The translations under genes were made by a program, and so were the position numbers. The notes beneath the pieces are model-generated. The model saw nothing but the letters and a program-made list of their open reading frames with translations. It was not told the DNA's origin and did not search any database. Positions 1-8,771 of a stretch of DNA of 64,000 nt are shown piece after piece (position 1 is the first letter of the stretch; the number at the start of each line of letters is the position of its first letter). The DNA comes from Devosia sp. Root685 (GTDB lineage: Bacteria > Pseudomonadota > Alphaproteobacteria > Rhizobiales > Devosiaceae), in NCBI RefSeq assembly GCF_001427875.1, contig NZ_LMHK01000002.1:124001-188000 (forward strand). The letters are read 5' to 3'.

Positions 1-467
1 GTGGCCGCGTCATGGGTCGCTTTGCCGAACCCGATTGGGCGCCCCTCACCTATGTAAAGCGCGCCTATGGCCAGCCCAGCCTCGCCGGTCTCTATCGCCT
101 TGCCCGCGTTGCCCTCGTCACCCCCCTCCGCGACGGTATGAACCTCGTCGCCCATGAATATATCGGTGCGCAGGACCCGGAAAATCCCGGCGTCCTGGTC
201 CTCTCCCGCTTCGCCGGTGCCGCCGAAATCTTCCCCGAGGCCCTCTTGGTCAATCCCTTCGACACCGACGAGACCGCCGAGGCGCTGCGCATGGCGCTCG
301 ACATGCCGCTTGATGAGCGCAAAGCCAGATGGAACGCCCTCATGGCCGCCGCCGAAGCCCACAATGTCGATGATTGGGCCCTGAGCTTTCTCGAGCGCCT
401 CTCCCCCGGCATCGGCGAAGCCGGAGCCGGCGCCCGCGACGTAATCTACATGGCTTCGGTGGCGTGA
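1..467 (+). CDS. otsA: Trehalose-6-phosphate synthase (GT20), C-terminal fragment
   Basis: The gene begins upstream of the window; the frame is open from base 3 and ends at the stop at 465-467, so about 154 C-terminal residues are present. The fragment holds the second half of the GT-B fold of glycosyltransferase family 20: VTPLRDGMNLVAHEY and GVLVLSRFAGAAE match the nucleotide-sugar binding region of OtsA, including the DGMNLV block. OtsA makes trehalose 6-phosphate from UDP-glucose and glucose 6-phosphate in the cytoplasm; trehalose is an osmo- and desiccation protectant. Internal ATGs such as the one at 12 are not the real start. A trehalose uptake/catabolism operon lies about 10 kb downstream. 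Confidence 0.93.
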   Translation, partial: GRVMGRFAEPDWAPLTYVKRAYGQPSLAGLYRLARVALVTPLRDGMNLVAHEYIGAQDPENPGVLVLSRFAGAAEIFPEALLVNPFDTDETAEALRMALDMPLDERKARWNALMAAAEAHNVDDWALSFLERLSPGIGEAGAGARDVIYMASVA

Positions 468-628
468 GATGACCAGGTGGTCACGCCATTAACCAAGGAG
501 TAATGCCCGCCCCTGGGCATTCTCCGCTATGGTCGTGTCAGCAAGCCAGATAGGGGCATAGCCGATATGCCCACATTGAACCATCTGCCAATGCAGTAGT
601 GAGACCGGCCACCGCGCTTCTGAATCAA

Positions 629-654
629 AAAGGGCGGCCACCGGGCCGCCCTTT
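629..654. terminator. Bidirectional-looking intrinsic terminator
   Basis: A perfect 11-bp inverted repeat (AAAGGGCGGCC / GGCCGCCCTTT) with a 4-nt loop lies directly behind the stop of the helicase gene on the minus strand; both flanks are A/T-rich, so it could also end otsA transcription. The rest of 468-661 holds no recognised gene. Confidence 0.75.
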
Positions 655-661
655 GTTCTGA

Positions 662-2134
662 TTAGCCTTCGCCGCGACGAGTGCGTGCAGCGGACTTTTT
701 CGCCCCTGTTGTCCAACGCGGCTTGGCTTTGAGACCATCCGCGCGCGGTGGCTTCACCGAGCGAGCCGGAGCCAGCGGATTACGGGCATCACGGCCAGCA
801 GCGGCACTAGCTTCCCGCGGAGCGTTGGCCTCGCGGGGACCGCCGCCCTTGCCACGCTCGCCACCCGGGCGCGGCGTATTAAACTTGCGCTGGCTCATTG
901 GCTTGGGGTTACGCGCCGTGCGCGCACCAGCCGGAGCACCGGGGGCATTGCGCGGCGCACGAACGGCAGTGGCTTCCTCAACCATGTTGAGATCGCCCGA
1001 AAGCGGCAGCGTGCGGCGGATCAGCTTTTCGACATCGCGGAGCTTCGAGCGCTCGGTGCCGTCGCAAAGCGTGATCGCAATGCCCTCGGCGCCATTGCGG
1101 CCGGTACGGCCGATACGGTGCACATAGTTTTCCGGATCATCGGGCAGATCGTAGTTCACCACATGCGTAATGCCCGGCACGTCGATGCCGCGCGCCGCAA
1201 TATCGGTCGCCACGAGAATGCGCACGCTACCGCTGGCAAAACCCTTGAGCGCCGCCTGACGCGCATTCTGGCTCTTGTTGCCGTGGATCGCGGCCGCTTC
1301 GTAGCCGTCGATGGCGAGGTTCTTGTTCACGCGATCGGCGCCATGCTTGGTGCGCGCGAAGACGATAACGCGGCTCATGCCTTCCTTCTCGTCGTCGAGC
1401 AGGCCATTGAGCACGCCGCGCTTGGCCTTCGAACCGGAGAGAATGACGCGCTGAGCGATCTTGACGACGGTCGAACCCTGAACCGAAGCCTCGACCTTCA
1501 CCGGGTCCTTAAGGAGGCCCTTGGAAAGGTCTTCGATTTCCGGCGCCATCGTGGCCGAGAACAGCATGGTCTGGCGGCGAAGGCCGATGGCCTTGGCGAT
1601 CGCCTTGACCGGGGCAATAAAGCCCATGTCGAGCATGCGGTCAGCTTCGTCGAGCACCAGCCAGCGCGTCTCGTTGAGACGGATCTTGTTGTCGTCGAGC
1701 AGGTCCTTGAGACGGCCCGGGGTCGCGACAACGACGTCGACGCCCTTGGCGATCTTCTGCACCTGATGGTAGCGCGACACGCCACCCAGCACGAGCACGG
1801 TGTCGAGCCGGAACTTGCTGCCGGCAAACTTGCGGATGTTTTCTTCGATCTGCACGGCCAGTTCACGCGTCGGCGCCAGGATCAGCGCGCGCGTGGTCAT
1901 CGGCCGCGGACGGCCGGTCAGTTCGCCGATACCGGCGAGGATCGGCAGGCCAAAGGCAGCCGTCTTGCCCGAACCGGTCTGGGCAATACCCAGCACGTCC
2001 CGGCCTTCGAGCAGTTTCGGAATGGCCTGGCTCTGGATCTTGGTGGGGGTCTCGAAGCCTGCAGCCTTGAGGCTGTTGGTCAGGTTTTCAGGAAGTCCGA
2101 GACTGGAAAAATCGGTCAAATCTTGATCTTTCAT
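662..2134 (-). CDS. rhlE: DEAD-box ATP-dependent RNA helicase, RhlE type
   Basis: Cytoplasmic RNA helicase that remodels RNA and ribonucleoproteins using ATP. All family motifs are present in order: Q motif region (FSSLGLPENL ... PTKIQSQAIP), motif I AQTGSGKT, Ia PTRELAVQ, II DEAD within VLDEADRMLDMGF, III SAT in LFSATM, and VI HRIGRTGRNG. The last ~110 residues are a basic, Arg/Gly/Pro/Ala-rich tail, typical of bacterial RhlE proteins and thought to bind RNA. I chose the ATG at 2134 (MKDQDLTDF), which starts just before the Q motif; the frame stays open 20 residues upstream but that extension resembles no helicase N-terminus. Length is about 490 aa. Monocistronic, with a terminator immediately downstream. 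Confidence 0.9.
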   Translation of the reverse strand: MKDQDLTDFSSLGLPENLTNSLKAAGFETPTKIQSQAIPKLLEGRDVLGIAQTGSGKTAAFGLPILAGIGELTGRPRPMTTRALILAPTRELAVQIEENIRKFAGSKFRLDTVLVLGGVSRYHQVQKIAKGVDVVVATPGRLKDLLDDNKIRLNETRWLVLDEADRMLDMGFIAPVKAIAKAIGLRRQTMLFSATMAPEIEDLSKGLLKDPVKVEASVQGSTVVKIAQRVILSGSKAKRGVLNGLLDDEKEGMSRVIVFARTKHGADRVNKNLAIDGYEAAAIHGNKSQNARQAALKGFASGSVRILVATDIAARGIDVPGITHVVNYDLPDDPENYVHRIGRTGRNGAEGIAITLCDGTERSKLRDVEKLIRRTLPLSGDLNMVEEATAVRAPRNAPGAPAGARTARNPKPMSQRKFNTPRPGGERGKGGGPREANAPREASAAAGRDARNPLAPARSVKPPRADGLKAKPRWTTGAKKSAARTRRGEG

Positions 2135-2542
2135 GATGCGCAAATGCTGCGCGGGCGCTCTGCGAAATGCAGGCACCAGGAACAAAAATTGCAATCGGGC
2201 GATAGGGATTTATCGCGCGGGTGCTGGCTCAAACCCGGAGCACTTTGCTATCCGGGATGACTTCGCCGCTCACCGCTTGAGTAAGAAGAGAAGCCCGTTA
2301 GCGGCACACTTGGCCGCAACGCTGCGCCCCATATGGGGGAAAAAGCCCCAAAAGGCAAGTGTGGCAGGCGCATGGGAGGTTTGTGAGAGGGAACTCACCG
2401 ACCATCCCACCCCCACCTAACCTCCCCCTGATAGGGGGAGGAACGCATCGAGTGTGTTAAACCGCCAGTGAGCCACCGGCAGATCCCTCCCCCTACCAGG
2501 GGGAGGATGGGAGGGGGTGATGTGAGCCACGATTTCGCGGTC
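2135..2542. other. Non-coding gap between rhlE and the msrP-like operon
   Basis: About 400 bp without a credible gene. The part next to rhlE presumably holds its promoter; the distal half is an intergenic palindromic repeat annotated separately. ORFs crossing it run antisense into neighbouring genes and lack family support. Confidence 0.6.
2402..2530. repeat. Family A intergenic palindrome, paired copies
   Basis: Two facing copies of a GC-rich palindrome: CACCCCC-like edge, then CCTCCCCCT-gat-AGGGGGAGG, a spacer, then CCTCCCCCT-acc-AGGGGGAGG and a GGGAGGGGGTG edge followed by GTGAGCCACGAT. The same core, edge and GTGAGCCAC flank recur near 18.3, 20.2, 21.8, 24.6, 25.7 and 59.3 kb. Function unknown; both ends could fold strongly in RNA. 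Confidence 0.8.
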
Positions 2543-3334
2543 TCAAATACCACCATACCAATCATACCCGTTGTCCGGCCAATAGCCGCCCCGCCCCCGT
2601 CCAAACGGGGTCAGATCATCCACCAGCTCGATCGTGTGCAGATATTTCGGCTGCTTGTACCCCAGCGCCCGCTCGATCCGCAGCCGCACCGGCGCGCCAT
2701 TGCTCACCGGCAACACCTGATCGTTGAGGCCATAGGAGAGGATCGTCTGCGGATGATAGGCATCCACCAGGTCCGAACTCTCATAATAGAAAACATCGCC
2801 CGAAAGCGTCTTCTGGATATTGTCGAAGCAATGGTAGACGCAATACCGCGCCTCCGGCTTTACGCCGGCCATGTCGAGCACTGGACCCAGCGCCGTCCCC
2901 GTCCACTTGGCAATGCAACTCCAGCCCTCGACGCAATCGTGCCGCGTGATTTGGCTGCGCGCCGGCATATTGCGCAATTCGTCGAGCGAGAACGACACTT
3001 CGCGCTCCACCATGCCCTTGATGGTCAGCTTGTAGGGCGCAAAATTCTGCGCCTTCAAAAACATATATTCCGGGGTCGAGGGTTCGGTCGATCCGTTCGG
3101 CTTCATGCCCTGCCGGATTTCGCTGGCCGCATATTCGCGCGCCAACACCTGATCCCCGATCAGCGCCCGCTGCGCCCGATAGGTAAGAACATTGGCCTGC
3201 TCCAGCGCCTGCCGCACCGGATTGCCGCGCTGCCCCAGAAAATCGAACTGATCGCAGCCCGTCAGCGCCAGGCTCGATCCAAGTGCCGCCGAGCCGATAA
3301 GAAGTTTCCGCCGATTGAGAATGAGATTGCTCAT
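2543..3334 (-). CDS. Periplasmic molybdopterin-dependent oxidoreductase, MsrP/YedY-like
   Basis: Sulfite-oxidase-fold molybdoenzyme (263 aa). The N-terminus has a twin-arginine pair (NRRKLL), a hydrophobic stretch and a lipobox-like LTGC (Cys27), so Tat export, possibly with lipid anchoring, is likely. The Mo-ligating Cys of the family sits in HDCVEGWSC (Cys134). MsrP/YedY proteins reduce methionine sulfoxide in periplasmic proteins, receiving electrons from a membrane haem protein. The gene overlaps the cytochrome b gene by 4 bp (ATGA), so the two are co-translated, and the operon begins with a Met-rich secreted protein. This order plus the SigF/NrsF pair next door matches the hypochlorite-scavenging YedY1 locus described in Azospira suillum. 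Substrate is inferred from context. Confidence 0.82.
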   Translation of the reverse strand: MSNLILNRRKLLIGSAALGSSLALTGCDQFDFLGQRGNPVRQALEQANVLTYRAQRALIGDQVLAREYAASEIRQGMKPNGSTEPSTPEYMFLKAQNFAPYKLTIKGMVEREVSFSLDELRNMPARSQITRHDCVEGWSCIAKWTGTALGPVLDMAGVKPEARYCVYHCFDNIQKTLSGDVFYYESSDLVDAYHPQTILSYGLNDQVLPVSNGAPVRLRIERALGYKQPKYLHTIELVDDLTPFGRGRGGYWPDNGYDWYGGI

Positions 3335-4179
3335 GGCTTGTCTCCAGCCTCGGTCGGCGTGCCCGGGCTCGTCCGATACCAGCCGGTGATCATCGAGCGC
3401 AGTTCATTGAGCGGCCCCGCCAGCAACACCATGATGATGTGCACGACAAAGAACAGCACCAGCAGCACCATGACGCCAAAATGGATCGTCCGCGCCGTCT
3501 GCCGCCCTCCGAACAGGTCAAGCAGCCACGGCCAGGCCGCATCCATACCGGGGCTCATGGTCAGTCCCGTCAAAACGATCAGCGGAAAAAGCACGAAGAA
3601 CACCGCGAAATAGCTCAACTTTTGCAAAGGCGAATAGCGCCGCCCATGATGCAGTTTCAACCGCGCATGATCCATCGCATCCTTCGGCAGCCCGGAAATG
3701 TCCGAGCCCTTGGGCACGATGTCCCGCCGCAGGTGCCCATTGATGAAGCTGGCAAGAAACCAGACGAACAACGCCGCCACCAGCACCCAGCCAAAAAAGA
3801 AGTGCACCACCCGCCCGGTGGCCAGGTCGCGGAACGAGGGAATAGTCACCGCCCCCGGAAACCCCACATATTGCGGTGCCTCCGCCGTGCCACTCATGCC
3901 GAGCACGCCGGTCGTATCAAAACTCTGCCCAAAAACCGTAGTGCGTCCCCGCGGCCCCTCCGGCGTATTCACCGCCCCGATTTCGAGCACCGCATTGTCG
4001 AACTCAAAGCCCGACTGCTGCCCGATATAAAGCGAGGGATGCGCATTGAAGATTTGCAACCCCGAGAGCAGCAGGAAAAACAGGCAGACCGCCCAGACCC
4101 AATGCGTCACCCGCGTAAAAATCGACTGGCGATAAACCAGCGGCCCGCGTTTGGTTGAAAGCTCGTCAGCTTGGCTCAT
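3331..4179 (-). CDS. Membrane cytochrome b561-type electron donor for the MsrP-like enzyme
   Basis: Integral membrane protein of about 282 aa of the cytochrome b / b561 family (thiosulfate or formate reductase gamma-like). Hydrophobic helices follow VTHWVWAVCLFFLLLSGLQ, VVHFFFGWVLVAALF, LSYFAVFFVLFPLIVL and IHFGVMVLLVLFFVVHI; the His residues in THW, VVHFFF, IHF and VHI are plausible haem b ligands. It probably passes quinol electrons to the periplasmic molybdoenzyme encoded immediately downstream. Start chosen at MSQADE because GGGGGAG lies five bases upstream; an in-frame ATG 15 bp earlier lacks a good site. The loop between the first two helices is unusually long (~75 residues). Confidence 0.82.
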   Translation of the reverse strand: MSQADELSTKRGPLVYRQSIFTRVTHWVWAVCLFFLLLSGLQIFNAHPSLYIGQQSGFEFDNAVLEIGAVNTPEGPRGRTTVFGQSFDTTGVLGMSGTAEAPQYVGFPGAVTIPSFRDLATGRVVHFFFGWVLVAALFVWFLASFINGHLRRDIVPKGSDISGLPKDAMDHARLKLHHGRRYSPLQKLSYFAVFFVLFPLIVLTGLTMSPGMDAAWPWLLDLFGGRQTARTIHFGVMVLLVLFFVVHIIMVLLAGPLNELRSMITGWYRTSPGTPTEAGDKP

Positions 4180-4256
4180 GATCTCCCCCGGCAAATGGCA
4201 CCATCTGCCAATAGCAACGGTATTGCATCGCGCAGATGGTCGCCATCACGCCTATT

Positions 4257-4547
4257 TTATTTCTTGGGAGCCATCGCATCGCCACCCATCATCGCATCTC
4301 CTCCCATCGCGCCCTGGCCATTGTGCACGCTATGGCAGGCCTCTTCGGCCACCATGGCAACATCGGCGAAGGTGATGGCCTTGGCCTGATCGATGCATTT
4401 GCTGAGATCGTCGTCACTCATCATCGGCGCCATCGCACCCATTGCGTCAGCGGCCGGAGCGGCCATGGCATCTTGCGCAAAGGCACTGCCTCCCATGAAC
4501 AGTGCGAGCGCAACAACGGCGGAAAGGCTGGCGGTCTTGATAAACAT
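4257..4547 (-). CDS. Small secreted methionine-rich protein (MrpX-like)
   Basis: Precursor of 96 aa: Sec signal peptide (MFIKTASLSAVVALALF ... SAFA|QD) and a mature part of about 72 residues with 10 Met (roughly 14%) and two Cys (SKCID, EEACHS). The C-terminus repeats GGDAM twice. It is the first gene of the operon with the MsrP-like enzyme and its cytochrome. In Azospira suillum the Met-rich peptide MrpX is proposed to be oxidised sacrificially by hypochlorite and re-reduced by YedY1; the same role is inferred here from composition and context, not homology I can prove. Start at MFIK: AAGGGA lies seven bases upstream; the ATG six bases earlier is too close to it. A SigF-type promoter lies about 50 bp upstream. 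Confidence 0.78.
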   Translation of the reverse strand: MFIKTASLSAVVALALFMGGSAFAQDAMAAPAADAMGAMAPMMSDDDLSKCIDQAKAITFADVAMVAEEACHSVHNGQGAMGGDAMMGGDAMAPKK

Positions 4548-4597
4548 GGTCATTTCCCTTGTCTTGACCGCGGCCCCTGCCACGGATCGTCAAGCCA

Positions 4598-4623
4598 TTC
4601 GCCGATTGCATGGACGAGGTTAC
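4598..4623 (-). promoter_or_regulatory. SigF-type promoter of the Met-rich protein/cytochrome/msrP operon
   Basis: Read on the minus strand: GTAACC (4623-4618), 16 bases, CGAA (4601-4598). This matches the SigF consensus GTAACC-N16-CGAA that I recall from Caulobacter crescentus. It is correctly oriented and leaves a leader of roughly 45 nt before the start at 4547. Confidence 0.8.
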
Positions 4624-4670
4624 CCCGATCACGCAGCCGTGTTCCCGCCTCGCTTTTTTCGCCCTGCGGT

Positions 4671-4696
4671 GTAACCTTGCTCCGCTTTGCCGCGAA
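4671..4696 (+). promoter_or_regulatory. SigF-type promoter of the sigma/anti-sigma operon (autoregulation)
   Basis: GTAACC at 4671-4676, exactly 16 bases, CGAA at 4693-4696: a perfect second copy of the motif, pointing at the sigma factor gene itself. The -10-like element is only 10 bp before the ATG at 4707, implying a very short leader or a start a few codons later. Confidence 0.78.
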
Positions 4697-4706
4697 TGGA
4701 GAACCA

Positions 4707-5258
4707 ATGCAGGCGGACAAGACAGAGATGCGGTTGCGAGAATTGATGCTGGCCGCGCTCGATGGCGACGGGGCGGCTTATCGCGCGCTGCTGGCCGATC
4801 TTGCCCGATATCTACGCCCATGGTTCGCGCGGCGCCTCGGCACCGCCTATGCGTCGCACGCGGAGGACCTCGTGCAGGAAACACTGCTCGCCGTGCATAC
4901 CCGGCGCATAACCTACGATCGGACCCGCCCTTTTACCGCGTGGCTACACGCGGTCGCCCATCACAAATTCGTCGATCACGTCCGCCGCCATGCCATCCGG
5001 CCTACCGTACCGCTGGAGGAGGATGCGCCTGTCTTTGCGTCAGACGATAGCGCCAATGCCGCCGATCGCCGGGACGTGGAAGCCGTGCTGAAATTCGTGC
5101 CGGAGCGCACCGGCGAACTCATTCGCGAAACCCGCCTCGAAGGCGCCACCATCGCCGAAGCCGCGGCCCGCCACGGCATCACCGAAACCGCGGCAAAAGT
5201 CTCCATTCACCGCGGCCTCAAGTCCCTTGTGGCTAAATTCGGAAGAGGCGAGCCATGA
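4707..5258 (+). CDS. sigF: ECF sigma factor, SigF type
   Basis: ECF sigma factor (183 aa) with only regions 2 and 4. Region 2 includes the HAEDLVQETLLAVH segment and TAWLHAVAHHKFVDHVRR; region 4 includes GATIAEAAARHGITE and VSIHRGLKSL, the DNA-binding helix-turn-helix. It should direct RNA polymerase to the two GTAACC-N16-CGAA promoters in the intergenic region. Start at 4707 chosen because GGAG sits five bases upstream; a second Met at codon 8 is possible given the close promoter. It overlaps the NrsF-type gene by 4 bp, the usual sigma/anti-sigma arrangement. The name is by analogy to the Caulobacter and Azospira SigF-NrsF pairs. Confidence 0.85.
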   Translation: MQADKTEMRLRELMLAALDGDGAAYRALLADLARYLRPWFARRLGTAYASHAEDLVQETLLAVHTRRITYDRTRPFTAWLHAVAHHKFVDHVRRHAIRPTVPLEEDAPVFASDDSANAADRRDVEAVLKFVPERTGELIRETRLEGATIAEAAARHGITETAAKVSIHRGLKSLVAKFGRGEP

Positions 5259-5893
5259 CCGACGACCTGATCGCTCGCCTGTCCTCCGATCTGCGGCCCA
5301 TTCCGCCCCGCGCAATAGAGCGGCGCCTGTGGCGAGCCCTTCTTGCCGGCCTCGCCATCACGTCCGTCACGGCATGGCTGGTTCTTGATCTTACGCTGGG
5401 CCGCCCCTTCGGCGGCGCCTTTGGCGGCCCGATGTTCTGGGTAAAAATGGGCTACACGGCGGCTTTCGGCCTCATCGGTCTCGCCGCGGCCCCCGTCCTT
5501 ACGCGCCCTGATGGCCGCATAATCTGGCCGCTTCTGGTCGCCGGGCTTCTCGTGCTGCTCGCATTGGCTCTCGGCACCATGGATTGGATGCGCGCCGATT
5601 GGTCTATGCCGGTCCTGATGGGCAACACGGCCATGGTCTGCCCCTGGCTCATCACGCTCACGGGCCTGCCTGTTCTTGCCATGCTGCTGGCGGCCATGCG
5701 CAGCCTCGCCCCACGCTCGCCCACCCTCGCCGGCTTCGCGGCCGGCCTCGTTGCTGGCGGCTTCGGCGCGCTGGTCTATGCCTTTTATTGCGGCGAGACC
5801 GGCATGATGTTCATGGCCGTCTGGTATTCTTTGGGCATTGCGATGACGGCACTCTTGGGCGCCATCATCGGAAAGTTTGCATTACGCTGGTAG
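5255..5893 (+). CDS. nrsF: NrsF-family membrane anti-sigma factor (DUF1109)
   Basis: Inner-membrane protein of 212 aa with about six hydrophobic helices after a 28-residue cytoplasmic N-terminus, the DUF1109/NrsF plan. Two Cys sit at 129 (AMVCPW) and 179 (AFYCGE), matching in position the two functional Cys I recall at 131 and 181 of Caulobacter NrsF, which keep the sigma factor inactive until stress modifies them. It overlaps the sigma gene by 4 bp. Inferred role: hold SigF at the membrane and release it when envelope thiols are oxidised or bound by metal or electrophile. Ends 6 bp before the convergent ThuA-like gene. Confidence 0.85.
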   Translation: MTDDLIARLSSDLRPIPPRAIERRLWRALLAGLAITSVTAWLVLDLTLGRPFGGAFGGPMFWVKMGYTAAFGLIGLAAAPVLTRPDGRIIWPLLVAGLLVLLALALGTMDWMRADWSMPVLMGNTAMVCPWLITLTGLPVLAMLLAAMRSLAPRSPTLAGFAAGLVAGGFGALVYAFYCGETGMMFMAVWYSLGIAMTALLGAIIGKFALRW

Positions 5894-5899
5894 GCTAAC

Positions 5900-6550
<651 letters not shown>

Positions 6551-6801
6551 CAGGGTACCCCCTCAAATCAAACGGGGCGGAGAATACCTGACTCAACCGC
6601 TATTGAAACCCCAAATGGCAGTGATTGCGGCACACGCTCGCTTGCCGCCAACCGCCGGATAAATCTCGGAAATGAAACACTTTCCACTGTCACAATTAGC
6701 TGGTTAACTCTCCTTAATGCTTCAGTGGCGACACGAAAAAAATGTCGGGAGCGCCTGATGTCGAAGCAGGGACTCGCTGCAATCACGAAGGGACCACAGG
6801 G

Positions 6802-8403
6802 ATGAAGAAGCTTTTGCTGGGCGCCACCGCGCTCACCCTCTGCGCCGGTTTTTCGACCGCCGCCCATGCCGAATTCACACTCAACATCCTGCACATCAAC
6901 GATTTCCACTCGCGCTTTGATCCGATCACCGGGTCGGACTCGAACTGCGACGCAGAAACCGACGCCAAGGGCGAATGTTTCGGCGGCATTGCACGCCTCA
7001 AAACCATCATCGACGACACCCGCGCCAAATACGAAGCCGGCAATTCGCTGCTGCTCTCGGCCGGCGACAATTTCCAGGGCTCGCTCTATTATACCACCTA
7101 CAAGTCCAAGGTCGTTTCCGACTTCTTCAACCAGATGGGCTTTGACGTCGTCGCCACCGGCAATCATGAATTCGACGATGGCCCGGAAGAGTTCCTGAAA
7201 TTCATCGAAGCCGCTGAATTCCCCATCATCGGCGGCAATTTCGACGTTACCAAGGATGAAGGCCTGCGCGGCAAGATCCAGGGCTCCATCGTCATCGAAG
7301 TCGGCGGCGAAAAGATCGGCATCATCGGCGCCACCACCGAAGACACCCCCGAAATCGCCTCGCCCGGCGATGTCGAGTTCCACGATGTCATCCAATATGT
7401 CCGCGGCGCCTCCGAAGCGCTCGATGCGGCCGGCGTCAACAAGATCATCCTTCTGAGCCATATCGGCTACAACGAAGACCTCAACGTCGCCGCCTCCCTG
7501 CCGCTGGTCGATGTGATCGTAGGCGGCCACAGCCACACCCTTCTGTCCAACACCGCCGAAGGCGCCGCCGGCCCCTACCCCACCATGGTCACCAATCCCG
7601 TGGGCGTCGAAGTGCCGGTCGTCCAGGCCAATCAATACGGCAAATATCTCGGCGACATCGCCATCACCTGGGACGACAACGGCACCGTCACCAAGGCCGA
7701 GGGCGAACCCTACCTGATCGATGCTTCGGTCACCGCCAATGAAGACTTCAAGGGCCAGCTCCAGACCCTCCTCGGCCCCATCGAGGAAATGACCAGCCAG
7801 GTCATCGGCACCACCACCGACAAGCTCGAAGGGTCCCGCGAAGTCTGCCGCGTCCAAGAATGCTCCATGGGCAATCTTCTGGCCGATGCCATTCTTGATC
7901 GCGTCGCCGATCAGGGCGTCACCATCGCCTTCCAGAATGGCGGCGGCATCCGCGCCTCCATCGATGCCGGTGAAATCACCGTGGGTGACGTCTTGACCGT
8001 GCTGCCCTTCTCCAACACCCTCGCCACCGTGCAGATCAGCGGCGCCGATGTGATCGAAGCCCTCGAAAATGGCACCAGCGATATCGAAAACGGCGCTGGC
8101 CGCTTTGCCCAGGTTGCTGGCCTCAAATACACCTACACCCTCGCCAATCCCGCTGGCGATCGCATCAGCGACGTTCTGGTCAAGGGCGAAGGCGACACCT
8201 GGGTGCCGATCGATGAAGACGCCACCTATACCATCGTCACCAACAATTACGTGCGTGGCGGCGGCGACGGCTATGGCACCTTCGCTGAAGGCGACAAGCC
8301 CTATGACTTCGGCCCGCCGCTCGAACAGGTGGTTGCCGAATACATCGCCAAGCTCGGCGGCGAATACACCCCCTATCTCGATGGCCGCATCACGGTGAAA
8401 TAA
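6802..8403 (+). CDS. Secreted 5'-nucleotidase / 2',3'-cyclic phosphodiesterase family protein
   Basis: 533 aa. Signal peptide MKKLLLGATALTLCAGF ... AHA|E, then a metallophosphatase domain with ILHINDFHSR, GDNFQGS, GNHEFDDG and GGHSHT (two-metal site residues), and a C-terminal 5'-nucleotidase domain with QNGGGIRA and NNYVRGGGDGY. UshA-like enzymes hydrolyse nucleotides in the periplasm to release phosphate and nucleosides. The metal-site motif reads NDFHSR where NDxHG is commoner. The start at 6802 is preceded by CAGGG and begins a clean signal peptide; the frame is open 20 codons earlier without support. A CTGTCACAATT element lies 115 bp upstream. Ends at a strong terminator. Confidence 0.9.
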   Translation: MKKLLLGATALTLCAGFSTAAHAEFTLNILHINDFHSRFDPITGSDSNCDAETDAKGECFGGIARLKTIIDDTRAKYEAGNSLLLSAGDNFQGSLYYTTYKSKVVSDFFNQMGFDVVATGNHEFDDGPEEFLKFIEAAEFPIIGGNFDVTKDEGLRGKIQGSIVIEVGGEKIGIIGATTEDTPEIASPGDVEFHDVIQYVRGASEALDAAGVNKIILLSHIGYNEDLNVAASLPLVDVIVGGHSHTLLSNTAEGAAGPYPTMVTNPVGVEVPVVQANQYGKYLGDIAITWDDNGTVTKAEGEPYLIDASVTANEDFKGQLQTLLGPIEEMTSQVIGTTTDKLEGSREVCRVQECSMGNLLADAILDRVADQGVTIAFQNGGGIRASIDAGEITVGDVLTVLPFSNTLATVQISGADVIEALENGTSDIENGAGRFAQVAGLKYTYTLANPAGDRISDVLVKGEGDTWVPIDEDATYTIVTNNYVRGGGDGYGTFAEGDKPYDFGPPLEQVVAEYIAKLGGEYTPYLDGRITVK

Positions 8404-8425
8404 CCCGTCCATCAATACGAAAGCG

Positions 8426-8450
8426 AAGGGCGCCCATCGGGCGCCCTTTT
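8426..8450 (+). terminator. Intrinsic terminator of the 5'-nucleotidase gene
   Basis: GGGCGCCC, loop ATC, GGGCGCCC, then TTTT, starting about 22 bp after the nucleotidase stop. Confidence 0.85.
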
Positions 8451-8498
8451 GCGTTATCTCTTTTTGACCGGTGCGATAGCGCGCCCAAGGAAAACGCC

Positions 8499-8771
8499 AT
8501 GTGCCGCAATATCAAACCGCTCTTCAACTTCGAGCCGCCCGCCAGCAAGAACGAAATGCACGAGGCGGCACTCCAGTTCGTCCGCAAGATCTCCGGATTC
8601 AACCGCCCCTCGCAGGCCAATGAAGCAGCGTTTTATGACGCCGTGGAGGACATCGAAAAATCGGTCCGCAAGCTCTTGAATGCACTCGATACCAAAGCGC
8701 CGGCCAAGGATCGCGACATCGTCGCCGCCAAGGCTCGTGAACGCGCCCGCGAGCGCTACGGCACCGCTTAA
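8499..8771 (+). CDS. DUF2277 family protein
   Basis: Small soluble protein of 90 aa. The start MCRNIKPLFNFEPPAS and the following LQFVRKISGFNRPS are the recognisable signature of DUF2277, a widespread family of unknown function often found as a single short gene. The C-terminus is rich in Ala, Arg and Glu and probably helical. It ends tail to tail with the MarR regulator gene, the two stops overlapping by 4 bp. I cannot assign a biochemical role. Confidence 0.85.
   Translation: MCRNIKPLFNFEPPASKNEMHEAALQFVRKISGFNRPSQANEAAFYDAVEDIEKSVRKLLNALDTKAPAKDRDIVAAKARERARERYGTA

Noticed and set aside
2179..2203. GGAAC-N16-CGAT resembling an EcfG promoter
   Set aside because: One mismatch in the -10 core and no plus-strand gene follows; probably chance.
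6568..8415. 615-codon open frame antisense to the 5'-nucleotidase gene
   Set aside because: High-GC codon bias leaves the antisense strand free of stops; the predicted protein is repetitive Gly/Asp/Ala and matches no family, while the sense gene has full motifs and signal peptide.
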